A DNA stretch of 64,000 bases from Rhodocytophaga rosea (GTDB lineage: Bacteria > Bacteroidota > Bacteroidia > Cytophagales > 172606-1). Position numbers and translations under genes: made by a program. Of this stretch, positions 35,760-45,404 are shown piece after piece; the stretch's first letter is position 1, and every line of letters begins with the position of its first letter. The DNA lies in contig NZ_CP048222.1 of NCBI RefSeq assembly GCF_010119975.1, positions 7,850,501-7,914,500 of the forward strand, written 5' to 3'. The notes beneath the pieces are model-generated. The model searched no databases. It had not been told where the DNA came from and worked only from the letters and a program-made list of their open reading frames with translations.

Positions 35760-36254
35760 ATGACCAGTAGACAATATTGGAAATCCCTAGATTTTGACTT
35801 TGCAGAAACTTACTCACTGTTGAGGGGAGAGACAGGCTTTCATTTTTATAACCAGATTCAGGAGAAATCCAGGAAAGAACCAGATCAAAAGAAGCGGGAT
35901 GAATTACTAAGTTTATCCATCCGTGGATCGATTGATCTATTAAAACAGCAAGGAATATATCATCCTACCGCTGTTAAAACGAATGTATTTGCCAGGAAGT
36001 CCCGGGAAGTAGAACAACTTAGTCAAATCCTGCAAACCGAATTCATAGAGCAATCTTTATGGATGTGTGGCAAAACTTTCAGGGATGCTATCGTTTTTTA
36101 CAAAGGCGGAAAAATAGTATCCCATATAAATATCTGCCTTTCTTGTCACTGGATAGAAACTTGCAAGGAGGTTTCTATAGATACAGATGATAGGGTATTC
36201 CCAAAACTGAGAGAGTTCTTTACAGCCATTGGCCATCCAGTAGCGGAAAATTGA
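35760..36254 (+). CDS. Hypothetical protein (164 aa)
   Basis: No signal peptide or membrane segment is visible. The only striking feature is a C-terminal SHINICLSCHWIETCKE block with a CxxCH and a further Cys, near residues 121-137, which might bind metal or be redox active; there is no haem export signal. The ATG at 35760 directly precedes a plausible start TSRQYW. It runs convergently to the next gene with only 4 bp between the stop codons. Family and function are not recognised. Confidence 0.66.
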   Translation: MTSRQYWKSLDFDFAETYSLLRGETGFHFYNQIQEKSRKEPDQKKRDELLSLSIRGSIDLLKQQGIYHPTAVKTNVFARKSREVEQLSQILQTEFIEQSLWMCGKTFRDAIVFYKGGKIVSHINICLSCHWIETCKEVSIDTDDRVFPKLREFFTAIGHPVAEN

Positions 36255-36258
36255 TATA

Positions 36259-36825
36259 TTATTCCAGCCGCCGTACCACCAGGGCTTTTACTGTTTCATA
36301 AAAGCGGTTAGGGGTAAGGGTGCGCCAGTTATCAATTTCGAGCGTTCCCCCAAAATTAATATAATAGTCGAGATGGAATTTTCTCCATTCATCTTCCACA
36401 AACTCCCGGAAATTCACGGCAACAATCCACCCGTCTTCTACTTCTTCAAACCATTCTTCATAGTAACAATCGTCTGATCCATGAAAATTAAGTATATTTT
36501 CCCCGATCAGAATATACTGGTTAATGCCTTCTTCTACCAGGTAATCGATTACATTACGTTTAAAATGCATGATGTCGTTATGAAGGGTATCATTCCACTC
36601 ACCGAACATTTCTATAATAGCAAAACGGCGCTGGTAATCGATATAAAGTATTTTCACATAGAGGGTTTCGGAGCCGATTTCATCCCATAGCGGATGAATA
36701 TAGTAGCCATAAATATCGTGGGTATACATCTGCATGTTATATTCCCGGCCGTAAAAGGGAGACCTGTCGTCATCAGCGGCTACGTAATAGTTCTCCCAGT
36801 TGTAAAAAGGTTCTATTTCGTGCAT
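36259..36825 (-). CDS. Acidic hypothetical protein (188 aa)
   Basis: The protein is rich in Asp, Glu, Tyr and Trp (for example DDCYYEEWFEEVEDGW), with no signal peptide or membrane segment. Alternating hydrophobic residues suggest a mixed alpha/beta soluble protein. The C-terminal NWRTLTPNRFYETVKALVVRRLE looks helical. I do not recognise the family. It is convergent with the 164-residue hypothetical gene and upstream of the OmpA gene in transcription order. Confidence 0.72.
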   Translation of the reverse strand: MHEIEPFYNWENYYVAADDDRSPFYGREYNMQMYTHDIYGYYIHPLWDEIGSETLYVKILYIDYQRRFAIIEMFGEWNDTLHNDIMHFKRNVIDYLVEEGINQYILIGENILNFHGSDDCYYEEWFEEVEDGWIVAVNFREFVEDEWRKFHLDYYINFGGTLEIDNWRTLTPNRFYETVKALVVRRLE

Positions 36826-36959
36826 GTAAGTTTCTTTTCAATACCGTAACAAGCCAAAAATGGCAGTTGTTCCGTAAGCTTGTTAAATTTAAGCTAAGAT
36901 TTTATGAAATGTACATGTACAGGAATAATAGTCTGGACAATTTCCTCTGAAGCAAGAAC

Positions 36960-37664
36960 TTACTTACCGGTATCAGTAATTAAAAATTCTACCCGGCGGT
37001 TCTGATTCCGGCCTTCCTGGCTAGCATTGCTGGTAACCGGCCTGGAACTACCATATCCTTTGGCGGAAAGCCTATGCTTCGCAATTCCTTTTTCTGCCAG
37101 ATATTCAATAACAGCGTCTGCCCGTAATTGTGATAATTTAACATTGGATTTTTTGTCTCCGGTATTATCTGTATGCCCGCTTACAATGATTTTTAGTTTG
37201 GAATTCTGCTCCAGCAGCGAAAGCAATTGATCCAGTTCAGCCGTGGATTCTGGCTTTAGCCTGGCTTTACCAGTTTCAAAATATACATAGCGGAAAACCT
37301 GTGTCTGGTTAATATCCGGCTTTGGTGAAGGCTGTTTTTCTGATTCCGAAGCAATGACCGGCTCAGTTTCAAAGATTTTCTGAGGTGATTCCCTTTCCGG
37401 AGGTTTATTATTCTTATAGCCTTTGAATCTGTATTTTTTGTTAAAATTAATACTTTCCTGCCGGTTGATGCAAGTTTCGTTCAAACACACGATGGCTGAT
37501 AACTTAGTATGCACAGGATATCCATAGACATCTCTTCCAAGTTTTATGGTTTTCCTCACGATCCCTTTTTCCTTGGCATCCCAGTGAGTAACGGCTATTG
37601 GACGGGTGCAGGAAATATGGATCAGGCACAACAGAAGCAGGCTACCCGGTAAAATTCTATTCAT
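36960..37664 (-). CDS. OmpA-family peptidoglycan-binding lipoprotein (234 aa)
   Basis: A signal sequence (MNRILPGSLLLLCLIHISC) ends in a lipobox-like IHISC, with Cys19 as likely lipidated residue. Residues ~20-105 are a unique region with a Cys pair (IVCLNETCINR). The C-terminal OmpA domain (about 125-230) has YFETGKARLKPESTAELDQLL, IIVSGHTDNTGD, LSQLRADAVIEYL and NQNRRVEFLI, the peptidoglycan (diaminopimelate) binding pattern. It probably tethers the outer membrane to the cell wall. No neighbour indicates a specific system. Confidence 0.9.
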   Translation of the reverse strand: MNRILPGSLLLLCLIHISCTRPIAVTHWDAKEKGIVRKTIKLGRDVYGYPVHTKLSAIVCLNETCINRQESINFNKKYRFKGYKNNKPPERESPQKIFETEPVIASESEKQPSPKPDINQTQVFRYVYFETGKARLKPESTAELDQLLSLLEQNSKLKIIVSGHTDNTGDKKSNVKLSQLRADAVIEYLAEKGIAKHRLSAKGYGSSRPVTSNASQEGRNQNRRVEFLITDTGK

Positions 37665-37879
37665 GTAAGCTGGTTTAGAAAACAGTTTTTAATTCTGTTA
37701 CTCAAACTATATTGTATTGTTTGCTGAATTAAAATATGAAAAAAACCTGTACCGGCAAAAACAGGAGAATAGGGTAGATTATACAGATGTAAGATAGCAA
37801 AGTCAGGAGTTGTTCAACTTAAAACAGATAACAACTCCCTGAAAAATAGATTATACCTGCGCTGTTGTAAAAGCATTAC

Positions 37880-38419
37880 TTATTTGTGAGCCAGATTTTT
37901 AAGCTCATTAGCTACCTTCAGATTATAAGACATAAAGGCTTTGTCATTAATCTCAAAATGCAGGGAATTATCATCATACACAATAAAGCTGATGCCAGCG
38001 CCCCTTTTTACAAGCCCGTCTCGTTCGGTAACGACCAGGGTGGCCTTTCCGGAAATCCGTTCAAGTACTTTGGAAAGATCGCTGCTTTTCTGGTCAGCAA
38101 GATAGATCATTTGCGTATTACCTACTTCTTCGGGTGTATTTACCTGATGTACTATAATTTTTTTGCCTGCCACCGTTTTATTCTGCATTAAAGGGAGCAA
38201 TTCTGCCGCTACCTTCGATTTTCCGACAATAGTTATTTTGAAATCGTCTCTCTGTTCGGTGGGCCATTCAATGTACCTGGTGAAGCTGTATAGAAAAATA
38301 GCATATGCCTTATGATTGGTTGTTTGCCCAAAAGACTGCTGCGGTGCAATAATACTCACGCTGCAAAGCAAACACATACTAGTCCAGAACGAAAGAAGGA
38401 GTTGTCTGATATTTCTCAT
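37880..38419 (-). CDS. YfiR-family periplasmic protein (179 aa)
   Basis: A signal peptide (about 1-31, ending near SFGQ) precedes a single globular domain with the family's KAYAIFLYSFTRYIEWP start and NTQMIYLADQKSSDL middle. It ends in GAGISFIVYDDNSLHFEIND and AFMSYNLKVANEL. YfiR of Pseudomonas regulates the membrane cyclase YfiN; here no cyclase is adjacent. The gene follows a TonB-dependent receptor gene by 11 bp on the minus strand, so both are probably co-transcribed and may act together in sensing. Conserved YfiR cysteines are not obvious in this copy. Confidence 0.85.
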   Translation of the reverse strand: MRNIRQLLLSFWTSMCLLCSVSIIAPQQSFGQTTNHKAYAIFLYSFTRYIEWPTEQRDDFKITIVGKSKVAAELLPLMQNKTVAGKKIIVHQVNTPEEVGNTQMIYLADQKSSDLSKVLERISGKATLVVTERDGLVKRGAGISFIVYDDNSLHFEINDKAFMSYNLKVANELKNLAHK

Positions 38420-38430
38420 AGGTTGGCAGG

Positions 38431-40470
38431 TTATCTGGCTTGAAAAGAAAAACGATAGGAAAATTTCACTACCAGTTCCCGGCTGCGACCTGGCAAGTAA
38501 TCTATTTCACTCTGGTAAGCCCGTAACAGAGGTTGCTTCGTATTAAAGATATCATAGATTCCTATGCCGGCATCCAGGCCTTTTATACCCAGGTTGTCAT
38601 ACCCCACATGCAAATTTGCCAGCAGATAAGGAGCAAAACGTTCCAGAACGGCATTTTCTTCTTCATCCAGAGAGGTATATCCATATCGTTCGCTTGAATA
38701 GATGAGGGAAGGACTTATCCGGAGATGAGAACCCAGCTGCAGGTTACCATTCGCTGTAACTTTATGAGCCGGAAAAGCCACAAATAAACCAGGTTTGGGT
38801 GCTACTCTGTACACATCTACTGTATGTCCGGCCAAAGCCTGGTAAAAGGAATAGCTCAGATTTGCCTGCCATTTTGGTTGCTGAATCTTGTAGATCGCCT
38901 CTAACCCTCTGGTGCCTGAACGATCATAATTCTGGTAATTTTCCAGGTAATTTCCGTTATCGAGCAAACTGGAAGTATAAATAATAATATCTCTGGTTTT
39001 AATATTATACAGATTTACTGCCAGTATCATATCGGGGGTAAACTGGTAGCCTAATTCAAGTTCTGCCACCTGTGAATGCTCTGGTTTTATACCTGCATCG
39101 TAATTGATATTCTCAATGCCTGGTGCCCGGTAAGCATGGCTGTACAAAGCTTTAAAATGAAAGTTGTCGAACCGCTTGGTAATAGCAAACCTTGGCACAA
39201 AAGCAGATCCAAAGGCATTGTGTTTGTCGTAGCGGAAACCAAGGGTTATGTTGGCCAGCCGGTGTTTGAGAAGTCCCTGAGCAAATAGGGAGCCTGTCTG
39301 GTAAGATACCTCATTTTTGTTTTCACCGAAATAATCTTCGCCAGCTTTGTTACTGGCAAAGTCATAAAAGTATTCTGCTCCGGCAATCAGGTTTATTTTT
39401 CGTGAAATGTCGTATGCTGCGGTCAGGTTGGCTTTCGAACGTTGTGTAATGATCTTATAATCATAGGTATTATCCGTATCTCCTAATCCATGTGCCTCCC
39501 AGGGATTTTGAATAGTATAAAAAAGGAAAGGAGTGAGGGTGAGTTTCTGATTAAGGCGGATATCATCTTTCAAACTGATGAATAAATTGGAAAAGCCAAC
39601 CTTATAAAAGGGATGCCCTATGTCGAAACGGTCATACATGGCACGTAATCGGGCATTTTTATACTTGATCCCGGCATTTACATAGGTAGCTTCCTGCTCA
39701 GTTGATTTTGTTACATCATATTGTGAGGGCTGGCCTACAGTGGTAAAATCCTGGTAAGGCTGGTCAGTAGAAACAGATTTACCGGAAAAAAAGGAAAAAT
39801 CAGTAAATACCTGATCGCCTAATTTTTTTCCCACAGAAGCACTTATATTTCTCCGGCCATATCCGCCCTGTAAGATCCCCATACTGCCTGAGGCAGAAAC
39901 TTCCTCTTCGCCTGCTGCCCCTTTGGTGATAATATTGATTACGCCATATTCAGCGGTACCCCCATAGATGGAAGAACCCGGACCCCGGATGATTTCAATG
40001 CGGGAAATCTGATTGAGTGGAAATTTATCGCCGAAAGGCACGCCCTGGTAAAGTGTTTCATTGTATTCTATACCATCTACCAGAACTAATACTTTTCCTT
40101 CAATACCCCAGTTTCCACGCATGCTGATCCCTTGCACAAGGTAAATATCTGCTCCAAAATCCAGCCCTGGTACCTGCCTTAATAAGTCTACCAGATCTCT
40201 GGCACCCGAATGTTTGATTTCCTCACTGCTGATTACTGAAACAATACCAGGTGTCTCTCTTAAAGAAAGGGCTTTTTTTGAGGAAGCAGCTACATTTTCG
40301 TTCAGCTGTTGCTGAAGCACGCTGGCTTCTGTCTGGGCACTCAGGTTTTTAAGATTCTCAAGTGAGATTGCAGCATCGGTGCTGTCTGTCGACTGCGCAT
40401 AGACAACGTGTGTACAACAGCCCAGCACTAGTGATAATACCTTTATTTTCTTCAGGTAGATTTTTTTCAT
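38431..40470 (-). CDS. TonB-dependent outer-membrane receptor (679 aa)
   Basis: A signal peptide (MKKIYLKKIKVLSLVLGCC...YAQ) precedes the plug domain (about 50-165: TPGIVSVISSEEIKHSGARDLVDLLRQVPGL, VLVLVDGIEYNE, RIEIIRGPGSSIYGGTAEYGVINII). The rest is a beta-barrel ending in a terminal aromatic strand (VVKFSYRFSFQAR). The pattern is like BtuB/FepA-type receptors; the ligand is unknown and there is no CarboxypepD_reg N-terminal domain or SusD partner. No B12 box was seen upstream. The ATG at 40470 is preferred to an in-frame TTG at 40530. It is followed 11 bp later by the YfiR gene. Confidence 0.9.
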   Translation of the reverse strand: MKKIYLKKIKVLSLVLGCCTHVVYAQSTDSTDAAISLENLKNLSAQTEASVLQQQLNENVAASSKKALSLRETPGIVSVISSEEIKHSGARDLVDLLRQVPGLDFGADIYLVQGISMRGNWGIEGKVLVLVDGIEYNETLYQGVPFGDKFPLNQISRIEIIRGPGSSIYGGTAEYGVINIITKGAAGEEEVSASGSMGILQGGYGRRNISASVGKKLGDQVFTDFSFFSGKSVSTDQPYQDFTTVGQPSQYDVTKSTEQEATYVNAGIKYKNARLRAMYDRFDIGHPFYKVGFSNLFISLKDDIRLNQKLTLTPFLFYTIQNPWEAHGLGDTDNTYDYKIITQRSKANLTAAYDISRKINLIAGAEYFYDFASNKAGEDYFGENKNEVSYQTGSLFAQGLLKHRLANITLGFRYDKHNAFGSAFVPRFAITKRFDNFHFKALYSHAYRAPGIENINYDAGIKPEHSQVAELELGYQFTPDMILAVNLYNIKTRDIIIYTSSLLDNGNYLENYQNYDRSGTRGLEAIYKIQQPKWQANLSYSFYQALAGHTVDVYRVAPKPGLFVAFPAHKVTANGNLQLGSHLRISPSLIYSSERYGYTSLDEEENAVLERFAPYLLANLHVGYDNLGIKGLDAGIGIYDIFNTKQPLLRAYQSEIDYLPGRSRELVVKFSYRFSFQAR

Positions 40471-40677
40471 AGATAAGCACAGGAGTGGAAATGAATAAAG
40501 AGACTGATTTTCAGGTGGGTATTTCAACAAAAATAAAATTCTGAAGAAAGCTGGGTATTCATTTTTAACCTATATTCTTACATAGGTAGGTTTAGCTATG
40601 GTTCAGCAAAGAACGCAGCAGGCAATAGGATTCCCTACTAGGATAGGAGCAGAAGGATAAGAATAAATCCCTATGGC

Positions 40678-42024
40678 TTAAAGTAATAATCGGGCGGTCA
40701 TAAAATAGACCGCAATGCCCAGGATGTCATTGGCCGTAGTAATGAAAGGGCCGGAAGCAACCGCAGGATTAACGCCAAATTTATCCAGGATAAGAGGAGT
40801 AACAGTACCAGTAAATGACGCAACCAGTACAACGGAAATCAGGGCGACTGATACGACCATTGCCAGGCGAAGGTCCGTTCCGAAGGCGATATTAAAAGCA
40901 AATACAATACAGCTCAGTACAAAACCATTCAACAGGCCAATGAGCAATACCCGTATCAGGCGCTGAACAGTACTGGTTTCGAGAACCGATTTATTGGCAA
41001 GACTTTGTAAAATCACGGAAGAAGACTGGATGCCCACATTTCCGCCGGTGCCTCCGATCAGGGTAACAAAAAATGCCAGGGCTGGTGCCAATATAATTTC
41101 ATTTTCAAACAAGCCCATAAATCTGGCAGCGATCAAACTTCCGGCTACCCCAATGGTGAGCCAGGGCAACCTGGCTTTTACAGAATCGAGAACCGTATCA
41201 TCATCTTCGGTATCACCGGAAAGACCAGTCATGGCTTGCCGGTCTAAGTCGGCTTGTTCAGTGATTACGTCCACAATATCATCAATTGTGATACGGCCTA
41301 ATAGTTTACCGCGTACATTCACCACAGGAATAGATTCCAGGTCATAGCGCTGCATAATATCAGCAACCTCTTCGGCAAGCTGGTGCGATTCTACGGATAC
41401 TACATCATCGTCGTATATATCAGAAACCCTGGTGTTGGCCTTAGAGAGTACGATTTTTTTCAGAGATACCCTTCCTTTCAGAATACCCTGGTCGTCGATC
41501 ACATACACAGAATTAAAGCGATCTACTTTCTCTGCCTGTCTCCGGATTTCATCCACACATTGTACCACCGTCCAGTTGATATTACATTTCACCAGCTCTT
41601 TTGCCATCAAACCACCAGCCGTATCTTCTTCATAATGCAGTAGGTCGATAATATAGCGGGCTTTTTCCCGGTTTTCGAGCAAGGCAATCACTTCTTCCCT
41701 GACTTTACCAGGTTGTTCATTGAGGATGTCAGCCGCATCATCAGAATCAATATAATTAATGAATTGTGCAATCTGAGCAGAATCAAAATCTTTCAAAAAG
41801 TCAGCCCGCCAGTATGCATTCAGGTTACTCACTACTTCGGCACCAGTCTCTTTATCCAGTAAACCCAGAATATACCTGGCATCATCGTCATCCAGCTCAT
41901 ATAAAACATTGGCAATATCAGCCGGGTACAATTCATTCATGCTTTCCTGAATGAAAGCCTCATCCTGAGCCTCAATGGCCTTTTCTAACTGCGTAAAATA
42001 TTCTTTGCTAAGTTCAAAAGGCAT
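40678..42024 (-). CDS. mgtE: Magnesium transporter MgtE
   Basis: The layout is that of MgtE: an N-terminal helical domain (about 1-130, with ELYPADIANVLYELDDDDARYILGLL and EEDTAGGLMAKEL), two CBS domains (about 135-255; DIYDDDVVSVESHQLAEEVADIM), and five C-terminal membrane helices (about 280-448). The pore motif lies in the helices, with GGTGGNVGIQSSSVI and the conserved PLILDKFGVNPAVASGPFITT. It imports Mg2+ with gating by the cytosolic domains. It has a normal length of 448 residues and no obvious operon partner. Confidence 0.95.
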   Translation of the reverse strand: MPFELSKEYFTQLEKAIEAQDEAFIQESMNELYPADIANVLYELDDDDARYILGLLDKETGAEVVSNLNAYWRADFLKDFDSAQIAQFINYIDSDDAADILNEQPGKVREEVIALLENREKARYIIDLLHYEEDTAGGLMAKELVKCNINWTVVQCVDEIRRQAEKVDRFNSVYVIDDQGILKGRVSLKKIVLSKANTRVSDIYDDDVVSVESHQLAEEVADIMQRYDLESIPVVNVRGKLLGRITIDDIVDVITEQADLDRQAMTGLSGDTEDDDTVLDSVKARLPWLTIGVAGSLIAARFMGLFENEIILAPALAFFVTLIGGTGGNVGIQSSSVILQSLANKSVLETSTVQRLIRVLLIGLLNGFVLSCIVFAFNIAFGTDLRLAMVVSVALISVVLVASFTGTVTPLILDKFGVNPAVASGPFITTANDILGIAVYFMTARLLL

Positions 42025-42208
42025 TATACCGGTTGATTTATAAAGTGTATGAGAAGATTAAGCAGTTGTGCCAATCGTATTAGCCGTTCCTGCTGCAATT
42101 TTAATGCCTGCAAAAATAGCCTAAGTCCTGCCAAGTTTCCTAACAGGCACAGATAGTTTCCTTGTTTTTTAAAGCCGTTTCTTTAAAACTTTATATTTGT
42201 AACAGGCC

Positions 42209-42886
42209 TCAATATACTGCCAGATTTTGCCATAATCGCTCAAATTCATGCTCAAAAGCTTCTACGGCTTGTTTATCTGAGGTAATTAATATGTTTTCGT
42301 GGTTATATTTGGCAGCACTTCTGGTCCAGTTATAACTGCCGGTCAGCACATATTCCTTGTCGATGATGGCAAACTTATGGTGCATATGGTCGCTGGTCTT
42401 GTCAATACGCACTGGAATGCCAGCCTGTTCCAGCCGCTCAATGTCTGAACCGGCATCATGCAGTTTTTCATTATCAGTGATGATAAACACCTGTTTTCCC
42501 AGCCGGTGGCAGTCAATAATAGTATCCGAAATGCGGTCGTCGCTAATGGTAAATACACAAATCTGGATGGTATGTACAGCCGAGCGTAACTGGCTAATAA
42601 TCGCATCCAGACAAGCTTCTCCAGGGCTAAAATACACAGTAGCTGGCTGCACATTTTCGGTTTTAATCAGTAAAATTTTATTTACTTCTTCCAGCCAGTG
42701 AATTACTTGCAGGTCGTTTGGATTAGTTATCTTCGCTTGTACCCACGAAAAAAAACGGTTTCGGAGCCAGGCACGGGTATTTTCATTGGCCTGCGCCTGA
42801 TGTAATGCCTGTTTGAGTTCTTTTTTATCAGAAGAGGTAAGGATATGGGGAAAGGTTCGCAAAAATAGTTTTTCTAAATCTTCCAT
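42209..42886 (-). CDS. Phospholipase D-like (HKD) protein, likely nuclease (225 aa)
   Basis: One HKD motif is present: HHKFAIIDKEYVLTGSYNWTRSA, close to residues 165-187, with the preceding FTISDDRISDTIIDCHRLGKQV typical of the Nuc/Pld6 subgroup. Such single-motif proteins dimerise to form the active site and usually cut nucleic acid. About 75 N-terminal residues form a helical extension with no recognised domain. There is no signal peptide, unlike secreted Nuc. The biological role is unknown. Confidence 0.85.
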   Translation of the reverse strand: MEDLEKLFLRTFPHILTSSDKKELKQALHQAQANENTRAWLRNRFFSWVQAKITNPNDLQVIHWLEEVNKILLIKTENVQPATVYFSPGEACLDAIISQLRSAVHTIQICVFTISDDRISDTIIDCHRLGKQVFIITDNEKLHDAGSDIERLEQAGIPVRIDKTSDHMHHKFAIIDKEYVLTGSYNWTRSAAKYNHENILITSDKQAVEAFEHEFERLWQNLAVY

Positions 42887-43096
42887 CGGTGCTATGAACT
42901 ATATATAAATTCTATCGGGTAAATCCTATGGTGGGTGGCGTGAAAGTAAGAATAAAACGCTGAATAAAATGCGTTTGCAGGCAGGATATTCAATGAATTT
43001 ATTTTTCATTTTTGTAGTTTATTACATTTATATAAAGAAAGAATGGCATTCCAGCCGGGAATGTTTTCCATCCTATATACCTTTACCTAAAGCCTT

Positions 43097-45253
43097 ATGA
43101 TAAAGTTAAAGCAATTTCCACTTTTAATAACTATTCTATTGATGTCCCTGGCTCCACTCACTTTTGCGCAAAATCACCAGAAAATTGCCTATCCCCTTAC
43201 AGAAAAAACCAGTCAGGAAGATGAGTATTTCGGAACAAAGGTAGCAGATCCTTACCGCTGGCTGGAATTTGATACAGCAGCCAATGTTGCCCAATGGGTA
43301 AAGGCACAGAATGAGGTTACCCAGGCTTATTTAGCTAAGATTCCTTTTCGTCAGCAGATAAAAAAGCGGCTGGAAGAAATATGGAATTATCCCAAGTATT
43401 CATCTCCGGAAAAAAGAGGGGAGTATTATTTCTTCTTTAAAAATAATGGCCTGCAAAACCAGAGTGTGCTCTATTACCAGAAAGGCCATACGGGAGAAGC
43501 AAAGGTATTTCTAGACCCCAATACATTATCTCCCGATGGAACCGTAGCACTTACCGGAATTTATTTCTCAAAAGATAACCAGTACATGGCCTATACCATG
43601 GCTGCCAGTGGCTCTGACTGGAATGAAATCCGGGTGATGAAAGTAGCCTCCAAAAAGCTGTTGAGTGACGAAATCAAGTGGGTGAAGTTTTCGGATGCTT
43701 CCTGGCGTGGTAATGGGTTTTATTACAGCCGGTATGATGCTCCTGCCAAAGGCAAAGAACTTTCTAACCAGAACCGGTTTCATAAAGTATATTATCATAC
43801 ACTGGGCGATACCCAGGAAAAAGACGAACTGGTGTTTGAAGACAAAAATCATCCGCTCCGGTATTTTTTTCCTAAGGTCAGCGAAGATGAGCGTTTCCTG
43901 ATTATCCATGGCTCTGAAGGTACGCAAGGCACAGAAGTGCATGTAAAAGATATTAGTGCCAATCAGAAAGACTTTACCCTTTTATGTAAGGGTTTTGAAT
44001 ACAACTATGCGGTGGTAGATAATGTAGGAGACAGGCTGCTGGTGTTAACAGATAATGGCGCTCCCAATTACAGACTGGTCTCTATTCTTCCAAAACAGCC
44101 AGAAACCGGCAACTGGCAAACCATCATTGCAGAAAAGCCGGAATTGCTCGAGAAAGTGAACACTGCCGGAGGAAAACTATTTGCCATTTATCTGAAAGAT
44201 GCCAGCAGTAAAGTGTATCAACTGACAATAGCCGGAAAGGTAGAAAAAGAAATCTCGCTGCCTGCGATTGGTACAGTAGGTGGATTTGAGGGCAAAAAGG
44301 ATGATCAGGAAGTTTTTTACACCTTTACTTCTTTTACTTATCCAACAGCAATCTATAAGTATGAGGTAGCGAAGGGTACTTCGGAATTGTTCCGGAAGTC
44401 TGATTTTAAGATGAACATGGATGCGTTTGAGACAAAACAGGTATTTTACCAAAGTAAAGATGGCACAAAAGTGCCTATGTTCCTGGTTCATAAAAAAGGC
44501 TTACAAATGGATGGTACCAATCCTACGTATCTGTATGCCTATGGTGGCTTTAATATCAGCATGACCCCTTCGTTCAGTGTGGCCAGAATGGTCTTTCTGG
44601 AAAATGGAGGCATATTTGCCATGCCTAATTTGCGTGGTGGAGGAGAGTATGGAGAAAACTGGCACAAGGCTGGTATGCTGGAAAAGAAACAAAATGTGTT
44701 TGACGATTTTATTGCGGCCGCAGAATACCTGATCCGGAATAAATATACTTCTACAGGAAAACTTGCCATTGCCGGTGGTTCAAATGGCGGCTTGCTGGTA
44801 GGTGCTGTGATGACTCAACGTCCGGACTTATTCGGAGTAGCTCTGCCGGCAGTAGGCGTGATGGATATGCTGCGGTATCATACATTTACAGTAGGCTGGG
44901 GCTGGGCGGTAGAATATGGTTCCAGTGCTAAGGAAGATCAATTTAAGTATTTGTATAAATATTCTCCTTTGCATAACCTGAAAGCAGGAACAAACTATCC
45001 CTCTACCCTAATTACCACTGCCGACCATGACGATAGGGTAGTACCTGCACATTCGTTTAAGTTTGCGGCTACTTTGCAGGAAAAGCAAGCAGGCCAGGCA
45101 CCTGTATTGATCCGAATTGAAACCAAAGCAGGCCATGGTGCCGGAAAACCAACTTCCAAGCAAATAGAGGAATGGGCAGATATCTGGTCGTTTGTGTGGT
45201 ATAATATGGGGGTAACACCTGTCCTCACAAAAGAACAGTCGATGAAAGAATAA
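43097..45253 (+). CDS. Prolyl oligopeptidase-family serine peptidase (718 aa)
   Basis: A signal peptide (about 1-24, ending TFAQ) precedes a seven-bladed propeller and an alpha/beta-hydrolase C-terminal domain. The nucleophile is Ser562 in GGSNGGLLV; Asp645 or 646 in DHDDRVVPAHS and His680 in AGHGAG complete the triad. It cuts peptides after proline and, having a signal peptide, acts in the periplasm. The PDRYRWLEFD-like segment near the start (TKVADPYRWLEF) is a family hallmark. It stands alone; a terminator-like hairpin follows the stop. Confidence 0.96.
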   Translation: MIKLKQFPLLITILLMSLAPLTFAQNHQKIAYPLTEKTSQEDEYFGTKVADPYRWLEFDTAANVAQWVKAQNEVTQAYLAKIPFRQQIKKRLEEIWNYPKYSSPEKRGEYYFFFKNNGLQNQSVLYYQKGHTGEAKVFLDPNTLSPDGTVALTGIYFSKDNQYMAYTMAASGSDWNEIRVMKVASKKLLSDEIKWVKFSDASWRGNGFYYSRYDAPAKGKELSNQNRFHKVYYHTLGDTQEKDELVFEDKNHPLRYFFPKVSEDERFLIIHGSEGTQGTEVHVKDISANQKDFTLLCKGFEYNYAVVDNVGDRLLVLTDNGAPNYRLVSILPKQPETGNWQTIIAEKPELLEKVNTAGGKLFAIYLKDASSKVYQLTIAGKVEKEISLPAIGTVGGFEGKKDDQEVFYTFTSFTYPTAIYKYEVAKGTSELFRKSDFKMNMDAFETKQVFYQSKDGTKVPMFLVHKKGLQMDGTNPTYLYAYGGFNISMTPSFSVARMVFLENGGIFAMPNLRGGGEYGENWHKAGMLEKKQNVFDDFIAAAEYLIRNKYTSTGKLAIAGGSNGGLLVGAVMTQRPDLFGVALPAVGVMDMLRYHTFTVGWGWAVEYGSSAKEDQFKYLYKYSPLHNLKAGTNYPSTLITTADHDDRVVPAHSFKFAATLQEKQAGQAPVLIRIETKAGHGAGKPTSKQIEEWADIWSFVWYNMGVTPVLTKEQSMKE

Positions 45254-45298
45254 TGCTTGTTCCAGGTACAATGTGATGGAAGTTGGAGGTAAGAAGTA

Positions 45299-45327
45299 GG
45301 AAATAAACCTTCTATCTCTTTATTTCC
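45299..45327. repeat. Intergenic palindrome (9-bp arms)
   Basis: GGAAATAAA (45299-45307) is perfectly inverted at 45319-45327, preceded by GAAGTTGGA/GAAGTAGGA units. It resembles the palindrome at 27535-27582 in composition and position after a plus-strand gene. Confidence 0.5.
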
Positions 45328-45350
45328 AAAGAAAACATCTAAAGGTTGAA

Positions 45351-45384
45351 CTAAATCGGCTCTCGCCTCAAGAGTGCCGATTTA
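45351..45384. terminator. Bidirectional terminator between convergent genes
   Basis: CTAAATCGGC (45351-45360) is perfectly inverted at 45375-45384, with an inner CTC/GAG pair, and is followed on the plus strand by GTTTT. It sits between the convergent prolyl oligopeptidase and RibD-like genes. A T-run is weak on the plus strand. Confidence 0.7.
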
Positions 45385-45404
45385 GGTTTTCATTGAAAAA
45401 GCGA

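Noticed and set aside
36121-36180. Haem-binding CxxCH in the 164-residue hypothetical
   Set aside because: The motif is present, but the protein has no signal peptide and no partner ligand pattern, so cytochrome c is not supported.
40471-40677. Cobalamin riboswitch ahead of the TonB receptor
   Set aside because: The receptor resembles BtuB-type proteins, but no B12 box or usual fold sequence is visible in the 207-bp gap.
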